From Stomoxys calcitrans (Eukaryota > Arthropoda > Insecta > Diptera > Muscidae), in contig NC_081552.1 of assembly GCF_963082655.1 (NCBI RefSeq), positions 186,170,571-186,234,570 of the forward strand: 64,000 bases of DNA, given 5' to 3'. The position numbers and the translations under genes were made by a program. Shown here in pieces: positions 54,664-64,000 of the stretch (position 1 is the stretch's first letter; each line of letters opens with the position of its first letter). Under the pieces are notes generated by a model that was not told the DNA's origin, did no database searches, and saw nothing but the letters and a program-made list of their open reading frames with translations.

Positions 54664-55066
54664 TGTTCAAAATATTCCCCATTAAGATCTATACATTTTT
54701 GCATGCGTTTGAACCAATTGCCGAAGCACTTTTGCCACTCTAATTGAGGTATCTCCAAAACATGCATTCTGAACGCATCAACCGCTTCTTCACGTGTCGC
54801 AAAACGTTGAATTCTCATTTTATTTTTTCCGTACGGGAACAAAAAGAAGTTATTTGGTGCCAAGTCAGAACTATACGGCGGATGACATATCAAATCGACG
54901 TTTTGAATGCTCAAAAGTGCAGTTATTTTAGCAGATGTGTGAGAGCTCCCATTGTCATTGTGAAGAGTGATCCGTCTTAGGCAGTTGGTTTTTCTGATTT
55001 CTTGGAAGACAGCTGGCAAAGAAATGGTTATGTAACTCTCAGAATTGACTGTTCTGCATTGTTCTA
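54664..55066 (-). pseudogene. mariner transposase, C-terminal third (copy 2)
   Basis: Minus-strand frame from about 55063: …EQCRTVNSESYITISLPAVFQEIRKTN…, then LHNDNGSSHTS (second catalytic aspartate), HPPYSSDLAPNNFFLFP and NWFKRMQKCIDLNGEYFEQ. It belongs to the mariner DD34D group. Thirty-four residues after the HND aspartate, the expected aspartate (APxDFF) is an asparagine (APNNFF), so the copy would be inactive even if complete. The 5' two-thirds and 3' terminal repeat are missing. HINE-A16 sits at the last codons and HINE-E6 at the upstream break. Confidence 0.85.
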
Positions 55067-55700
55067 GAGGAACGGGAGCTATACCAGGTTATAGACCGAT
55101 TTAGACCGTACTTGACACAGATGTTGAAGGTCAATAGAGAACACCCTATGCCAAATTACAGCCACATCGGTTGAAAATTGAAGCTTCCAGGTGGTCAAGA
55201 AGTCAAATCGGGAGATCGGCTTATATGGGACCTATATCAGGTTATAGACCGATTTGGACCGTACTTGAACATTTGTTGAAAGTTAAAACAAAATTGTGGC
55301 TTCCTGGGGCTCAAGAAGTCAAATCGGGAGATTGTTTTATATGTGAGCTATATCAGGTTATAGAACGATTCGAACCTTACATGGCACAGTTGTTAAAAGT
55401 CATAAGATAACATTATGTGCAAAATTTAAGCCAAATTGGATGAAAATTAAGGCTTCCAAGAAGTTAAATCGGTATATCGGTCTATACGGGAGCTTGACCA
55501 GAATATAGACCGATCTGGACCGTACTTGACACATATTTTGAAGGTCATTAGGTATGGGAATCGGATGCAAATTGCGGCTTTTAGGGGCTCAAGAAGTAAA
55601 ATCGGGAGATCGGTTTATATATGGGAGCTATATCCAAATCTAATCCAATATGGCCCATTTGCAATCCCCAACGATACATGGAATCGATAGAACAGTCCAT
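55067..55700 (-). mobile_element. HINE-E6, core units
   Basis: Four core units ('gggagatcggcttatatggg', 'gttatagaccgatttggacc', 'gtacttgacacag'), then 'atatggcccatttgcaatcc'. Neither terminus is present. Confidence 0.72.
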
Positions 55701-55705
55701 ATAAT

Positions 55706-56349
55706 TTAATGTTTGAAGATTATTTCATTCAAATGTCGCCCGAGACTGTGCCTCAAATGGTCCATCCGCTTAGTCCAAATTTGCAAACTCTTTCCAACAT
55801 TTTGGCCGGTATCTCACGAATAAATGCTTTAATGTTATCTTCCAATGCGTGAATTGAAGCGGGCTTGCCTGTATTGACATGAGCTTTAATATAGCCCCAC
55901 CAAAAATAGTCCAATGGCGTTACGTCGCATGATCTAGGCGGCCAATTGACCGGTCCCGAATGTGAAATAAAATGTTCACCGAACACGCCTCTCAACAAGT
56001 CCATTGTAACGCGCGCTGTGTGGCATGTGGCACCGTCTTATTGAAACCACATGACATGCAAGTCAAGCTCTTGCATTTTGGGCAATATGTAATAGGCGTT
56101 ACGATTTCCATCATCTTTGAAGAAGTACGGTCCAATGATGCCATCAGCCCATAAACCGCACCAAACTGCTCTTGCAATGCTTCTAGCTGTTCTTTACACC
56201 AACATCGACAATTCAGCTTATTTTCGATTAATGCGATTAAACTGACCATAAAATGAACGAGCCGCGCAAAGAAGTTTCTTAACATAGCACGCATTTTAAT
56301 AATAAAATTCAATGATTTGCAAGCGTTGTTTGTTTGTAAGACGATTCAT
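55706..56349 (-). pseudogene. IS630/Tc1-like transposase relic, internally deleted
   Basis: Minus strand, ATG at 56349: MNRLTNKQRLQIIEFYY, stop, NACYVKK… then YGQFNR near 56240, followed by a deletion to NKLNCRCW. Next comes CGLWADGIIGPYFFKDDGNRN, …PKMQELDLHVMWFQ, an in-frame UAA where a second Q is expected before DGATCHTARVTMDLLRG, then PPRSCDVTPLDYFWWG and, after a frameshift near 55770, RMDHLRHSLGRHLNEIIFKH ending at 55706. The order matches an insect DUF4817 plus DDE transposase, but about 40% is missing and there are at least two stops and two frameshifts. The same N-terminus occurs at 14215. Confidence 0.82.
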
Positions 56350-56624
56350 GGTTAAATTGTAGACCAAACTGAAGATGTTTGATAGTGAAACAAAACACTA
56401 AACGTGCGTGAGCTGTTTAACCCGTATTGCCAAAAAGCTTGAAAATCAAATCAGAAATATGAACCCTATGAAACATATGTTTGATTCGACAGCTTACAGC
56501 TGTTCTACTGGACAAAATCAATCGATGAAGAATCGATTTCTAAGATCAGTGGAATATTTGTGATCGATTGATGAACAATTTTGCAGATTTTAAACAAGTT
56601 GAAAATTAAGATTTGCGCCGCTAT
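56350..56624. other. Flanking DNA of two transposase relics
   Basis: Likely includes the 5' non-coding part of the transposon ending at 56349. No terminal repeat could be paired with confidence. Confidence 0.4.
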
Positions 56625-57045
56625 ATCGGTCATAGTGTGGCGTCGCGAATGTTGTTCTTGAGTTGGGCTATGGTCCGTGGTCGATCGACATAAACCAGGG
56701 ATTTCAGGAATTCAACGGACTAAAATTTGGAAAGCGTGCCGGCCATTGGAGATTGCCTCTGAGAGAGATGAGGCTTCTCCGAGGCTTGGAAGAAAAAATT
56801 TCTCGATCAAGTTCTTGTAATGAGCTGCATTCACGGTAACTGGGAGTTTGTTTTCTTGAAAAAAAATAAGGACCAATTATTTCCGTTACCGAAATCGTAC
56901 ACCAGACAGTAACTCGTTCACAATGAAGTGGTTTCTGCTGAAGTTCACGAGAATGTTCACCACTCTAATAACATATGTTTTGCTTGTTGAGGCAGCCGGA
57001 TGTGTGAAAGTGAGGCCCGTCACTGGAAAAAACGGTAGGTCGTTT
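56625..57045 (-). pseudogene. Second, different DDE transposase relic
   Basis: Minus strand: SSDGPHFHTSGCLNKQN (near 57040-56990; relatives have SDE/DxHF at this point), an in-frame stop, LQQKPLHCERVTVWCTISVTEIIGPYFF, and after frame breaks LVYVDRPRTIAQLKNNIRDA near 56700-56660. The order resembles an IS630/Tc1-type transposase but differs clearly from the copy at 55706-56349. The WFQQDGA and PPRSxDLTPLD segments are not visible. Dead relic. Confidence 0.68.
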
Positions 57046-57059
57046 TTTAGAAAAGAAGC

Positions 57060-58093
57060 TTTCGACGGCGAAGGCCCGCTGCTCCCTAGACCAAGGGATT
57101 AAATCGATCTATCCTCAGATAATTTTAGGGTTTCAGAAACTCAAGTAATTTTCTACGTGTAAGATCTGAATTTTAAATTCAGACACACCGTGAGCTATTA
57201 CCAAAAGCTTCACATCAAACCAATTTAAGTTCGTTTAATTAAATGCAAATGATGATACGGCACATGTCAAACCATTTATCAATAAGTCAATGTCAAGTGT
57301 GCCAATATGCGTTGCAAATTACAAATTCCCCCAAGATTTATGCCATACTTTCTTCCTGTTGTCAAGGGATGCAACAACAGAACTCTCAGTTGCCACCACA
57401 TTTACTTGAGCATGCATTCGCATAAACTTTAGTATGTTGTTAGCCAGATTACTTTGAAGATTATATTAACAAGGACAACAAACCTTATGACAGGTTAAAA
57501 TATTACTCCCAGGTAATCGTACAGCTGAGTTTACCTGTGCTGCCCATACTCTCATATACTTGTTATAACAAAATAACCGGAATAACATGAAGGTTTCATA
57601 TACTCCAGCAACATAGATAAACAAACAAAGTTCTTGCCAAGGATTAAACAAAGTCCTTTGTATGTTTTGCCAAAAACTTTGGAACGTGCAGCGCAAGCTG
57701 TATGCGGGAAATTTCAATGACATAATGCACATATCAGACGAAAAATTCAGATCGTGGTTGGAGGTGCTTTGTGAACCTCTAGAAAACAACAACAACAACA
57801 GCAAGGAAATGGTCTCAGTTACCATAACAAAAATTTTAACTAAACTTTGTAAGAGAAAAACTTTTAAAATTAATTTTGACATAATAAATACACCAAAATA
57901 ACATTCGAGTGGATATGTTTTACGCTTACATTCTTTTAGTGACAATTTTACAATCAATCCACTTAGCTCTGTTTAGTGGTAAATTTAAAGCCCGAGAGTA
58001 GGTTAAGAATGCACTAACTGGTGCGGTGCATATATAAGGCCGTAACATAATTATGACGAACACCACTCGTTCTACTGTTGAAAACAGCACCAA
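57060..58093. other. Probable single-copy DNA left of Helitron-D3
   Basis: About 1 kb without HINE sequence. It contains the open frame at 57617-57904 (listed separately). The last base (58093) is the A of the Helitron-D3 site, so this DNA should continue directly at 60840. Confidence 0.5.
57617..57904 (+). CDS. Uncharacterised open frame, possible exon
   Basis: An open frame of about 95 codons after the stop at 57614-57616. Its first internal ATG is at 57662 and its stop at 57902-57904. Residues include FCQKLWNVQRKLYAGNFNDI and ISDEKFRSWLEVLCEPLE, then five asparagines from a CAA-type trinucleotide run (57786-57801) and a Lys/Ile-rich tail. No domain is recognised. In favour of coding: it lies in repeat-free DNA, and poly-Asn/Gln runs are common in fly proteins. 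Against: no clear splice acceptor or promoter, and an open frame also exists on the other strand. I treat it as a candidate terminal exon only. Confidence 0.25.
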
Positions 58094-58108
58094 TCTTCTT
58101 ATATATAA

Positions 58109-58955
58109 CAAGTAAAAGCGTGCTAAGTTCGGCCGGGCCGAATCTTATATACCCTCCACCATGGATCGCATTTGTCGAGTTCTTTTCCCGGCATCTCTTC
58201 TTAGGCAAAAAAAAAGGATATAAGAAAAGATTTTCTCTGCTATTATTATATTATTACATGTTGAAGACCTGTGTAAAATGTCAGCCAATTCGAATTAGAA
58301 TTGCGCTCTTTGTGAGCTCAAAAAGTAAAATAGAGAGATCGATTTATATGGGAGCTGTATCGGGCTATGGACCAATTCAGACCATAATAAACACATATGT
58401 TGATGGTCATGAAAGAATCCGTCGTACAAAATTTCAGGCAAATCGGATAATAATTGCGACCTCAAGAGGCTCAAGAAGTCAAGATCCCAGATCGGTTTAT
58501 ATGGCAGCTATATCAGGTTATGAACCGATTTAAACCATACTAGGCATAGTTGTTGGATATCATAACGAAATACTTCGTGCAAAAATTCATTCAAATCGGA
58601 TAAGAATTGTGCCCTCTAGAGGCTCATGAAGTCAAGACCCAAAATCGGTTTATATGGCAGCTATATCAAAACATGGACCGATATGGCCCATTTACAATAC
58701 CAACCGACCTACACTAATAAGAAGTATTTGTGCAAAATTTCAAGCGGCTAGCTTTACTCCTTCGGAAGTTAGCGTGCTTTCGACAGACAGACGGACGGAC
58801 GGACGGACAGACGGACGGACATGGCTAGATCGACATAAAATGTCGCGACGATCAAGAATACATATACTTTATGGGGTCTCAGACGAATATTTCGAGTAGT
58901 TACAAACAGAATGACGAAATTAGTATACCCCCCATCTTATGGTGGAGGGTATAAA
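58109..58955 (-). mobile_element. HINE-A17, passenger of Helitron-D3
   Basis: 'caagtaaaagcgtgctaag' with hairpin TTCGGCCGGGCCGAA, two to three core units, a (CGGA)n tract (58790-58820) and the 5' end 'atggtggagggtataaaaa'. Same position and relative orientation as the passengers of D1 and D2. Confidence 0.87.
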
Positions 58956-59029
58956 AATTTGGTATTTGGATGGGGTACCTAGGGATGGGGTACCCCACCC
59001 TAAAACCTACCAAACATATATTTAAACCA

Positions 59030-60560
59030 ATCATGACAATATGGGACTCAAATGAAAGGTATTTAGTATAAGAAAACGTATCTGACATCCATTTGTCGAA
59101 GTACTAGGGGGACAGCCCCAACCTCCAAAACATTCCTAAATCGGACATATTTATCGACCATGGCAATATGGAACTCAAATGAAAGGTATTTGCGAGTAGA
59201 ATACGAATGTGATATCCAATGTAGGACCACGTTTCTGGGGGTCCACCCCTTCCCCAAAACACCCCCCAAACTGGACTTATTTACTGACCATGGGAATATG
59301 GGGCTTAAATAAAAGGTATTTGAGTGTAGAATTCGAATCTGATATCCAAATATGAGACCGAGTGTTTTGGGGAGCCGCCTCTCCCCAAAAACATCCCCCA
59401 AAGGGGACAAATTTATGACCATAGCAATATGGGTCTTAAATGAAAGGTCTTTGGGAGTAAAGCACGAATCTGATATCAATATTCGGGAAAAGTGTCTATG
59501 GGGCCACCCCACCCCCACAACACCACCAAATTAGTAAGTATTGGCTGACTATTGCAATATGAGGCTCAAAATAAGAGGGTTTTTAAAGTGGAACATGAAT
59601 CCGATATATATTTTCAAGGCCAACTCACTGAGTGGCCGTCCATCCCACAAAACACCCCCCAAGCTGGTCATGTTTGCCGACTATAAACATATGGGGCTCA
59701 AAGTAAAGGTACTTGGGAGTAGACCACGTATCTGATATCAACATTAGGGGCCAACTGTTTAGGGGACGTCCCACCACCATAACAACCGCCAAATAGGACG
59801 TGTTTGCTCACCAAGACAATTTGGATCTTAAAGAGACTGGAACCAATTATTTATAGTTTTTAAGGCCAATATCCCAAACCGGGCATATTTATTCATATTT
59901 ATTTTAAATAAGATTAGAAAACAAATTTGATATTCAATTTTGAGGCCAATGTCAATATGGGGTTCATATAAATCATATATAGATGTATGAGAATAGAGCA
60001 CGTTGCTGATATATTTTCAGTGCTTAGTGTTTGAGGAACCACTCCACTCCCCAAAACACCCCTTGATCGGGGATATTTACCGACCATGTCAATGTGGGGC
60101 CTAAATGAAAGGTATTGGGGGGCAGACCAAGAATTGATACCTACATTCGGGACCGATTTTCTTGGGGTCTACCCCTTTCCCAAAATACCCCACAAGCAGC
60201 AATCTTTAACTGACCATCGCAATATGGGGCTCTAATAATGGTGTTTTGGAGTAGAATACGAATTTGATAAACAAGTCTAGGACCATGTATTTAGGGCATC
60301 ACCACATCCCCAAAACACCCCCCAAAGGGTAAAAATGTTTCGACCATGCCAATATGTGGCTCAAATGAAAGGTATTCTAAATTAGAAAATGAATTTGATA
60401 ACCTATTTTAGGGCCATGTGTTTGGGGGACGCCTCATCGTGTAAACTCCCCTTAAACCAATGGCAATATGGGGTTTAAATAAATGGTATTTGAAAGGAGA
60501 GCACGTTGCTGATATTTTTTCAGGCCAAGTGACTGGGGGACCACATCACCCCCCGAAAAC
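59030..60560 (+). repeat. Tandem units of Helitron-D3
   Basis: Units marked by 'caatatggg-ctcaaatgaaa' and 'aaaacaccccccaaa' near 59037, 59163, 59293, 59430, 59555, 59690 and onward, spacing about 110-137 bp, in the same order as in D1. Confidence 0.8.
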
Positions 60561-60839
60561 ACCCCTTAAACAGATATCATGGGAATATCGGGCTGAAATA
60601 AAGTATTTTAAGAAAGCAGTACACCTAAAATCCAATCTTAAATTCGTAGACCAATAAAGATCATATGGGATCCAGATAAAGGCACTTATAATGGTAAACT
60701 GTTAGTCAAGCGATATACTATTTTCGTAGCATGGTATTTCACTAAAAGCTCTTTAATAGTTGAAAATAAATATTCCAAGAAAACTTTTGTTCCATATAAA
60801 GTTAAAGAAGGCACAGCGGAGTGGGCCCGAGTCAGCTAG

Positions 60840-61028
60840 TCCTTCATAAACTTCACATACCTTACATTTGCTGAGTTTGTCGGGTTTCTCTGGCAAACAC
60901 GTACACTTCCCGAAATGGTAGAATACTAAAATGCGCCTCGCTTTCAGGCTGTTATGTTTTCAACCACACAGCATGATAAGGTTAAGTTTTTATTAAATTT
61001 TATACAGCTTTATCTAAATACAGTCATA
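60840..61028. other. Probable single-copy DNA right of Helitron-D3
   Basis: About 190 bp with no repeat similarity between the Helitron-D3 end and HINE-A18. Predicted to be contiguous with 58093 in an empty allele. No gene recognised. Confidence 0.45.
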
Positions 61029-61526
61029 TTTTTATACCCTCCACCATAAGATGGGGGGTATACTAATTTCGTCATTCTGATTGTAACTACTCGAAATATT
61101 CGTCTGAGACCCTATAAAGTATATATATTCTTGATCGTCGTGAAATTTTATGTCGATCTAGCTGTCCGTCCGTGTGTCCGTTCGTCCGTCCGTCTGTCGA
61201 AAGCAAGCTAACTTCCGAAGGAGTAAAGCTAGCCGCTTGAAATATAAACCGATATAAATCGATCTCTCTATTTTACTTCTTGAGCCCACAAAGGGCGCAA
61301 TTCTTATTCGAATTGGCTGACATTTTACACAGGTCTCCAACATATAATTTAATTGTGGTCCAAACCGGACCATATCTTGATATCGCTCTAATAGCAGAGC
61401 AAATCTTTTCTTATATCCTTTTTTTTTGCCTAAGAAGAGATGCTGGGAAAAGAACTCGACAAATGCGATCCATGGTGGAGGGTATATAAGATTCGGCCCG
61501 GCCGAACTTAGCACGCTTTTACTTGT
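61029..61526 (+). mobile_element. HINE-A18, minimal copy
   Basis: Full 5' end, short (CCGT)n-like tract (61165-61195), then 'taaagctagccgcttgaaat' joined directly to 'tataaatcgatctctctatt', the last inner block, subterminal repeat, hairpin TTCGGCCCGGCCGAA and tail. The core unit array is deleted, leaving 498 bp with both termini. Confidence 0.87.
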
Positions 61527-62330
61527 TACCCATATTTGGGTCGGATGGTGGGTGGCCTAAAACTATTCATTGTTTCAAATTTCAGTGAAATTGGGTAAAA
61601 AATAATGCTTTTATGGGCTTCGACCCTTTATCGGGAGATCGGTCTATATGTCGGCTATATCAAAATATAGTTCGAACCAATCCATATTTGGGGCGGATGT
61701 CTGGAGACCTAAAACTATCCACTGTTTCAATAGGGTAATAAATAGAGCTTCAGACCCTTTATTGGGAGATCGGTCTATATAGCAGCAATATATAAATATA
61801 GTCCGATCTGTACCATATTTGGGTCAGATGTTGGTAGGCCTAAAACTACTCACTGTTTTAAATTTCAGCGAAATCGGATAAAAAATAAAACACTTTATCG
61901 GGAGATCGGTCTATATAGCAACTATATCTAAATATAGTCCGATCTGAACCATATTTAGGTTCCAAGCTGAGAGGTTTAAAATAACCCACTGCTTTAAATT
62001 TCAACGAAATTGGGTAAAAAATAAAGCTTTTATGATATTTGGACCCTTTGTCGGCAGATCGGTCTATAGGACAGATATATCTAAATATAGTCCGATCCAC
62101 CATATTTGAGTTAGATGTCGGAAGGCCTAAAACTACTCACTGTTTAAATTTTCAGCAAAATCTGATGAAAAATTAAGTTTTTATGGGCATTAGACCCTTT
62201 ATCGGTAAATCGGTCTACTTAGCAGCTATATCCAAATATGGTCTGATTTAGCGCGTCTTAAAACTTCACGACGATCCGAAATATATATACTTTGTAGGGT
62301 CGGAAATTGATATTTCGATGTGTTCAGTGA
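61527..62330 (-). mobile_element. HINE-F3
   Basis: Five core units ('cttcgaccctttatcggga', 'atagtccgatctg-accata', 'cctaaaactactcactgttt'), then 'atatatatactttgtagggt' and 'attgatatttcgatgtgtt'. The 3' end and the final 5' stem-loop are missing. Confidence 0.72.
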
Positions 62331-62978
62331 AGGAGTAAAGCTAGCCGCTTGAAATTTTGCCCAAATACTTCTTATTAGTGTAGTTCGGTTGGTATTGTAA
62401 ATGGTCCATATCGGTCCTGTTTTGATATAGCTGCCATATAAACCGATCTTGGGTCTTGACTTCTTGAGCCTCTAGAGTGCGCAATTCTTATCCGATTGGA
62501 ATGAAATTTTGCACGACATGTTTTGTTATGATATCCAACATCTGTGCTAAGTATGGTTCAAATCGGTTCATAACCTGATATAGCTGCCATGTAAACAGAT
62601 CTGCGATCTTGACTTCTTGAGCCTCTAGAGGTCGCAATTATTATCCGATTTGCCTGAAATTATGTACTACGGATCCTCTCATGACCATCAACATACGTGT
62701 TTATTATGATCTGAATCGGTCTATAGCCCGATACAGCGCTCATATAAATCGATCTCTCTATTTTACTTCTTAACCCCCCAAAGGGCGCAATTCTAATTCG
62801 AATTGGCTGACATTTTACATGTAATAATATAATAATAGCAGTGCAAATCTTTTCTTATATCCTTTTTTGCCTAAGAAGAGATGCCGGGAGAAGAACTCGG
62901 AAAATGCGATCCATGGTGGAGGGTATGTAAGATTCGGCCCGGCCGATCTTAGCACGCTTTTACTTGTTATATATAAGA
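62331..62978 (+). mobile_element. HINE-A19 plus Helitron-D 5' terminus remnant
   Basis: 5' truncated HINE-A starting at 'aaggagtaaagctagccgct', two core units, and a full 3' end to 'cttttacttg'. It is followed by 'ttatatataaga' (62967-62978), the exact complement of the Helitron-D2 5' terminus, and then a T. This is the passenger junction of a minus-strand composite whose Helitron body has been lost. Confidence 0.72.
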
Positions 62979-63158
62979 TAAGACCCCTCCTTGCGGATCT
63001 GAACTATATAGAGCACAGATGTCGAAAAGCTCAACATAGGCCCTTGTACTATATTTCAGCGAAATCGGATAAAAAATGAACCTTTTATGGGCCTAAGACC
63101 TTTAATCGAGATATCAGTCTATATAGCAGCTACATCTAAATATAGCCCTGCCTATGGA
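62979..63158 (-). mobile_element. HINE-B/F core fragment
   Basis: 'ctgaactatatagagcacag', 'tttcagcgaaatcggataaa', 'cctaagacctttaatcgag' and 'gccctgcctatggacaa'. It ends at the recurrent 'tatggacaa' junction before the next HINE-B left end. Confidence 0.6.
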
Positions 63159-63159
63159 C

Positions 63160-64000
63160 AAACAAGTAAATAGGAGTTAAGTTCGGACGGGCCAATCCTT
63201 GGATACCCACCACCTCGGGTATATATGTAAACCAACTTTCGTCAAAGCCCGGTAAAAAATGCATAAGTTATGCCCCCATAGTAGCTATATCGAAATAAGT
63301 TCCGATTTGGACCAAATTCGGCACGGACATTGAGTGGTCTATTGTGTAGAACAAAATATTGGTCTTTTTGATAGCCATATCCAAATATATATAATATATA
63401 CGTTATGGATATCGAAAAGCCTAACATAAGTTACTGTGTCAAGATTCAGCGTAATCGGATTATAAATGCGCTGTTTTTCGGAGCCAAGACTTTAAATAGA
63501 GAGATCGGTCTATATGGCAGCTATATCCAAATCTGAACCTATCTAGGCCAAATCATGGAGGAATGTCAAAGGGCCGAACACAACGAACTGTCCCAATTTT
63601 CGAAGAAATGAAACAATAAATGCGCCTTTTATGTGCCTAAGACTTTAATTCGAGAGATCGGTCTATATGGCAGCTATATTCAAATCTGGACCAATCCGGG
63701 TGATATTGCAGACAAATGTCGAAGGGCCCAAAACAACTCACTGTCCCAAATTAATCAGACAATAAATGCGCCTTTTCTGGCCCAAGACCTTAAATCGAGA
63801 AATCGGTCTATATAGCAGCTATATCCTAATCTAGACCGATCTGGATCAAATTGAAGAAAAATGTTGAGGGGCATAACGCAACTAATTGTCCCGAATTTCG
63901 GCGAAATCGGAATATGAATGCGTCTTTTATGGGCCCAAGACCTTAAATCGAGGAGATCGGTCTATATGGCAGCTATATCCTAATCTAGACCGATCTGGGC
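63160..64000 (-). mobile_element. HINE-B13, runs off the window
   Basis: 'acaagtaaataggagttaag', hairpin region 'ttcggacgggcc', 'tggatacccaccacctcggg' and at least five core units up to the window edge. The 5' end lies outside. Confidence 0.78.

Larger units (their letters stand above)
58094..60839 (+). mobile_element. Composite Helitron-D3 carrying a HINE-A
   Basis: 5' end TCTTCTTATATATAA after an A (58093), or three bases later if the doubled TCT is original. Then HINE-A17, then the Helitron-D body, and the 3' end 'agtgggcccgagtcag' plus CTAG (60836-60839) before T (60840). Compared with D1, the first 270 or so bases of the Helitron body after the passenger are missing. The join ('tataaaaatttgg') lies at a shared ATAAAAA, suggesting a microhomology deletion. 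No coding capacity. Confidence 0.83.

Noticed and set aside
57466..57957. 163-codon minus-strand frame with hydrophobic stretches
   Set aside because: Overlaps the plus-strand candidate exon. Its composition is that of AT-rich random sequence and no motif is recognised. Kept only as an alternative.

Overview
The window is intergenic or heterochromatin-like DNA from an insect, most likely a calyptrate (muscoid) fly. Reasons: AT-rich background; dense non-autonomous rolling-circle elements resembling the Drosophila DINE-1/INE-1 group (Helentron-associated elements, HINEs); relics of mariner and other IS630/Tc1-like transposases; a LINE RNase H relic; and a tRNA-derived SINE. The species is an inference from remembered repeat families, not a database match. 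I find no intact host gene, no rRNA or tRNA gene, and no prokaryotic features. Nearly all open reading frames are by-products of repeats; for example, the TDGR-type peptides come from (CGGA)n arrays.

Names used here are my own. HINE-A, -B, -C, -E and -F are families sharing one layout. In their own orientation this is: a 5' end beginning TTTTATACCC that can fold into a stem-loop; a conserved 'tatatattcttgatc' block; a (CCGT)n/(GTCC)n microsatellite; zero to many core units of about 153 bp; a subterminal copy of the 5' inverted repeat; a GC-rich hairpin (TTCGGCCCGGCCGAA or similar); and a short tail ending ACTTGTT. The strand given for each HINE follows that orientation, so copies reading hairpin-first on the given strand are '-'. 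Helitron-D is a different element: it starts TC, ends CTAG, lies between A and T, and carries tandem units of about 110-135 bp.

Layout. 1-3890: HINE-B/E/F/A fragments and a SINE. 3.9-6.9 kb: unassigned DNA, a Helitron-D 3' half, HINE-C and -E. 6.9-11.5 kb: composite Helitron-D1 with a HINE-A inside its 5' end. 11.6-20 kb: HINE-A/B/C copies, a degenerate SINE and a transposase fragment. 20.0-22.9 kb: composite Helitron-D2, inserted in a HINE-A with a readable empty site. 22.9-32.7 kb: dense nested and tandem HINE-A/B/C/F/E. 33.6-38.1 kb: a head-to-tail array of four HINE-B copies. 38.7-46.4 kb: mostly opposite-strand HINE-B/C/A. 46.4-47.5 kb: LINE relic. 47.5-55 kb: HINEs cutting two mariner relics. 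55-57 kb: two further transposase relics. 57.1-58.1 kb and 60.8-61.0 kb: probable single-copy DNA split by composite Helitron-D3. 61-64 kb: HINE-A/F/B.

Main result. Every Helitron-D copy whose 5' end can be seen (D1, D2, D3, plus a remnant at 62,967-62,978) carries a HINE-A about 12 bases inside its 5' terminus, always in the same relative orientation. D2 lies exactly between the A and T of a HINE-A target, with no target duplication. The composite, a Helentron derivative riding inside a canonical-looking Helitron, therefore appears to be the unit that spreads. No proteins are encoded by these elements, so any transposase or Rep/helicase must come from elsewhere.
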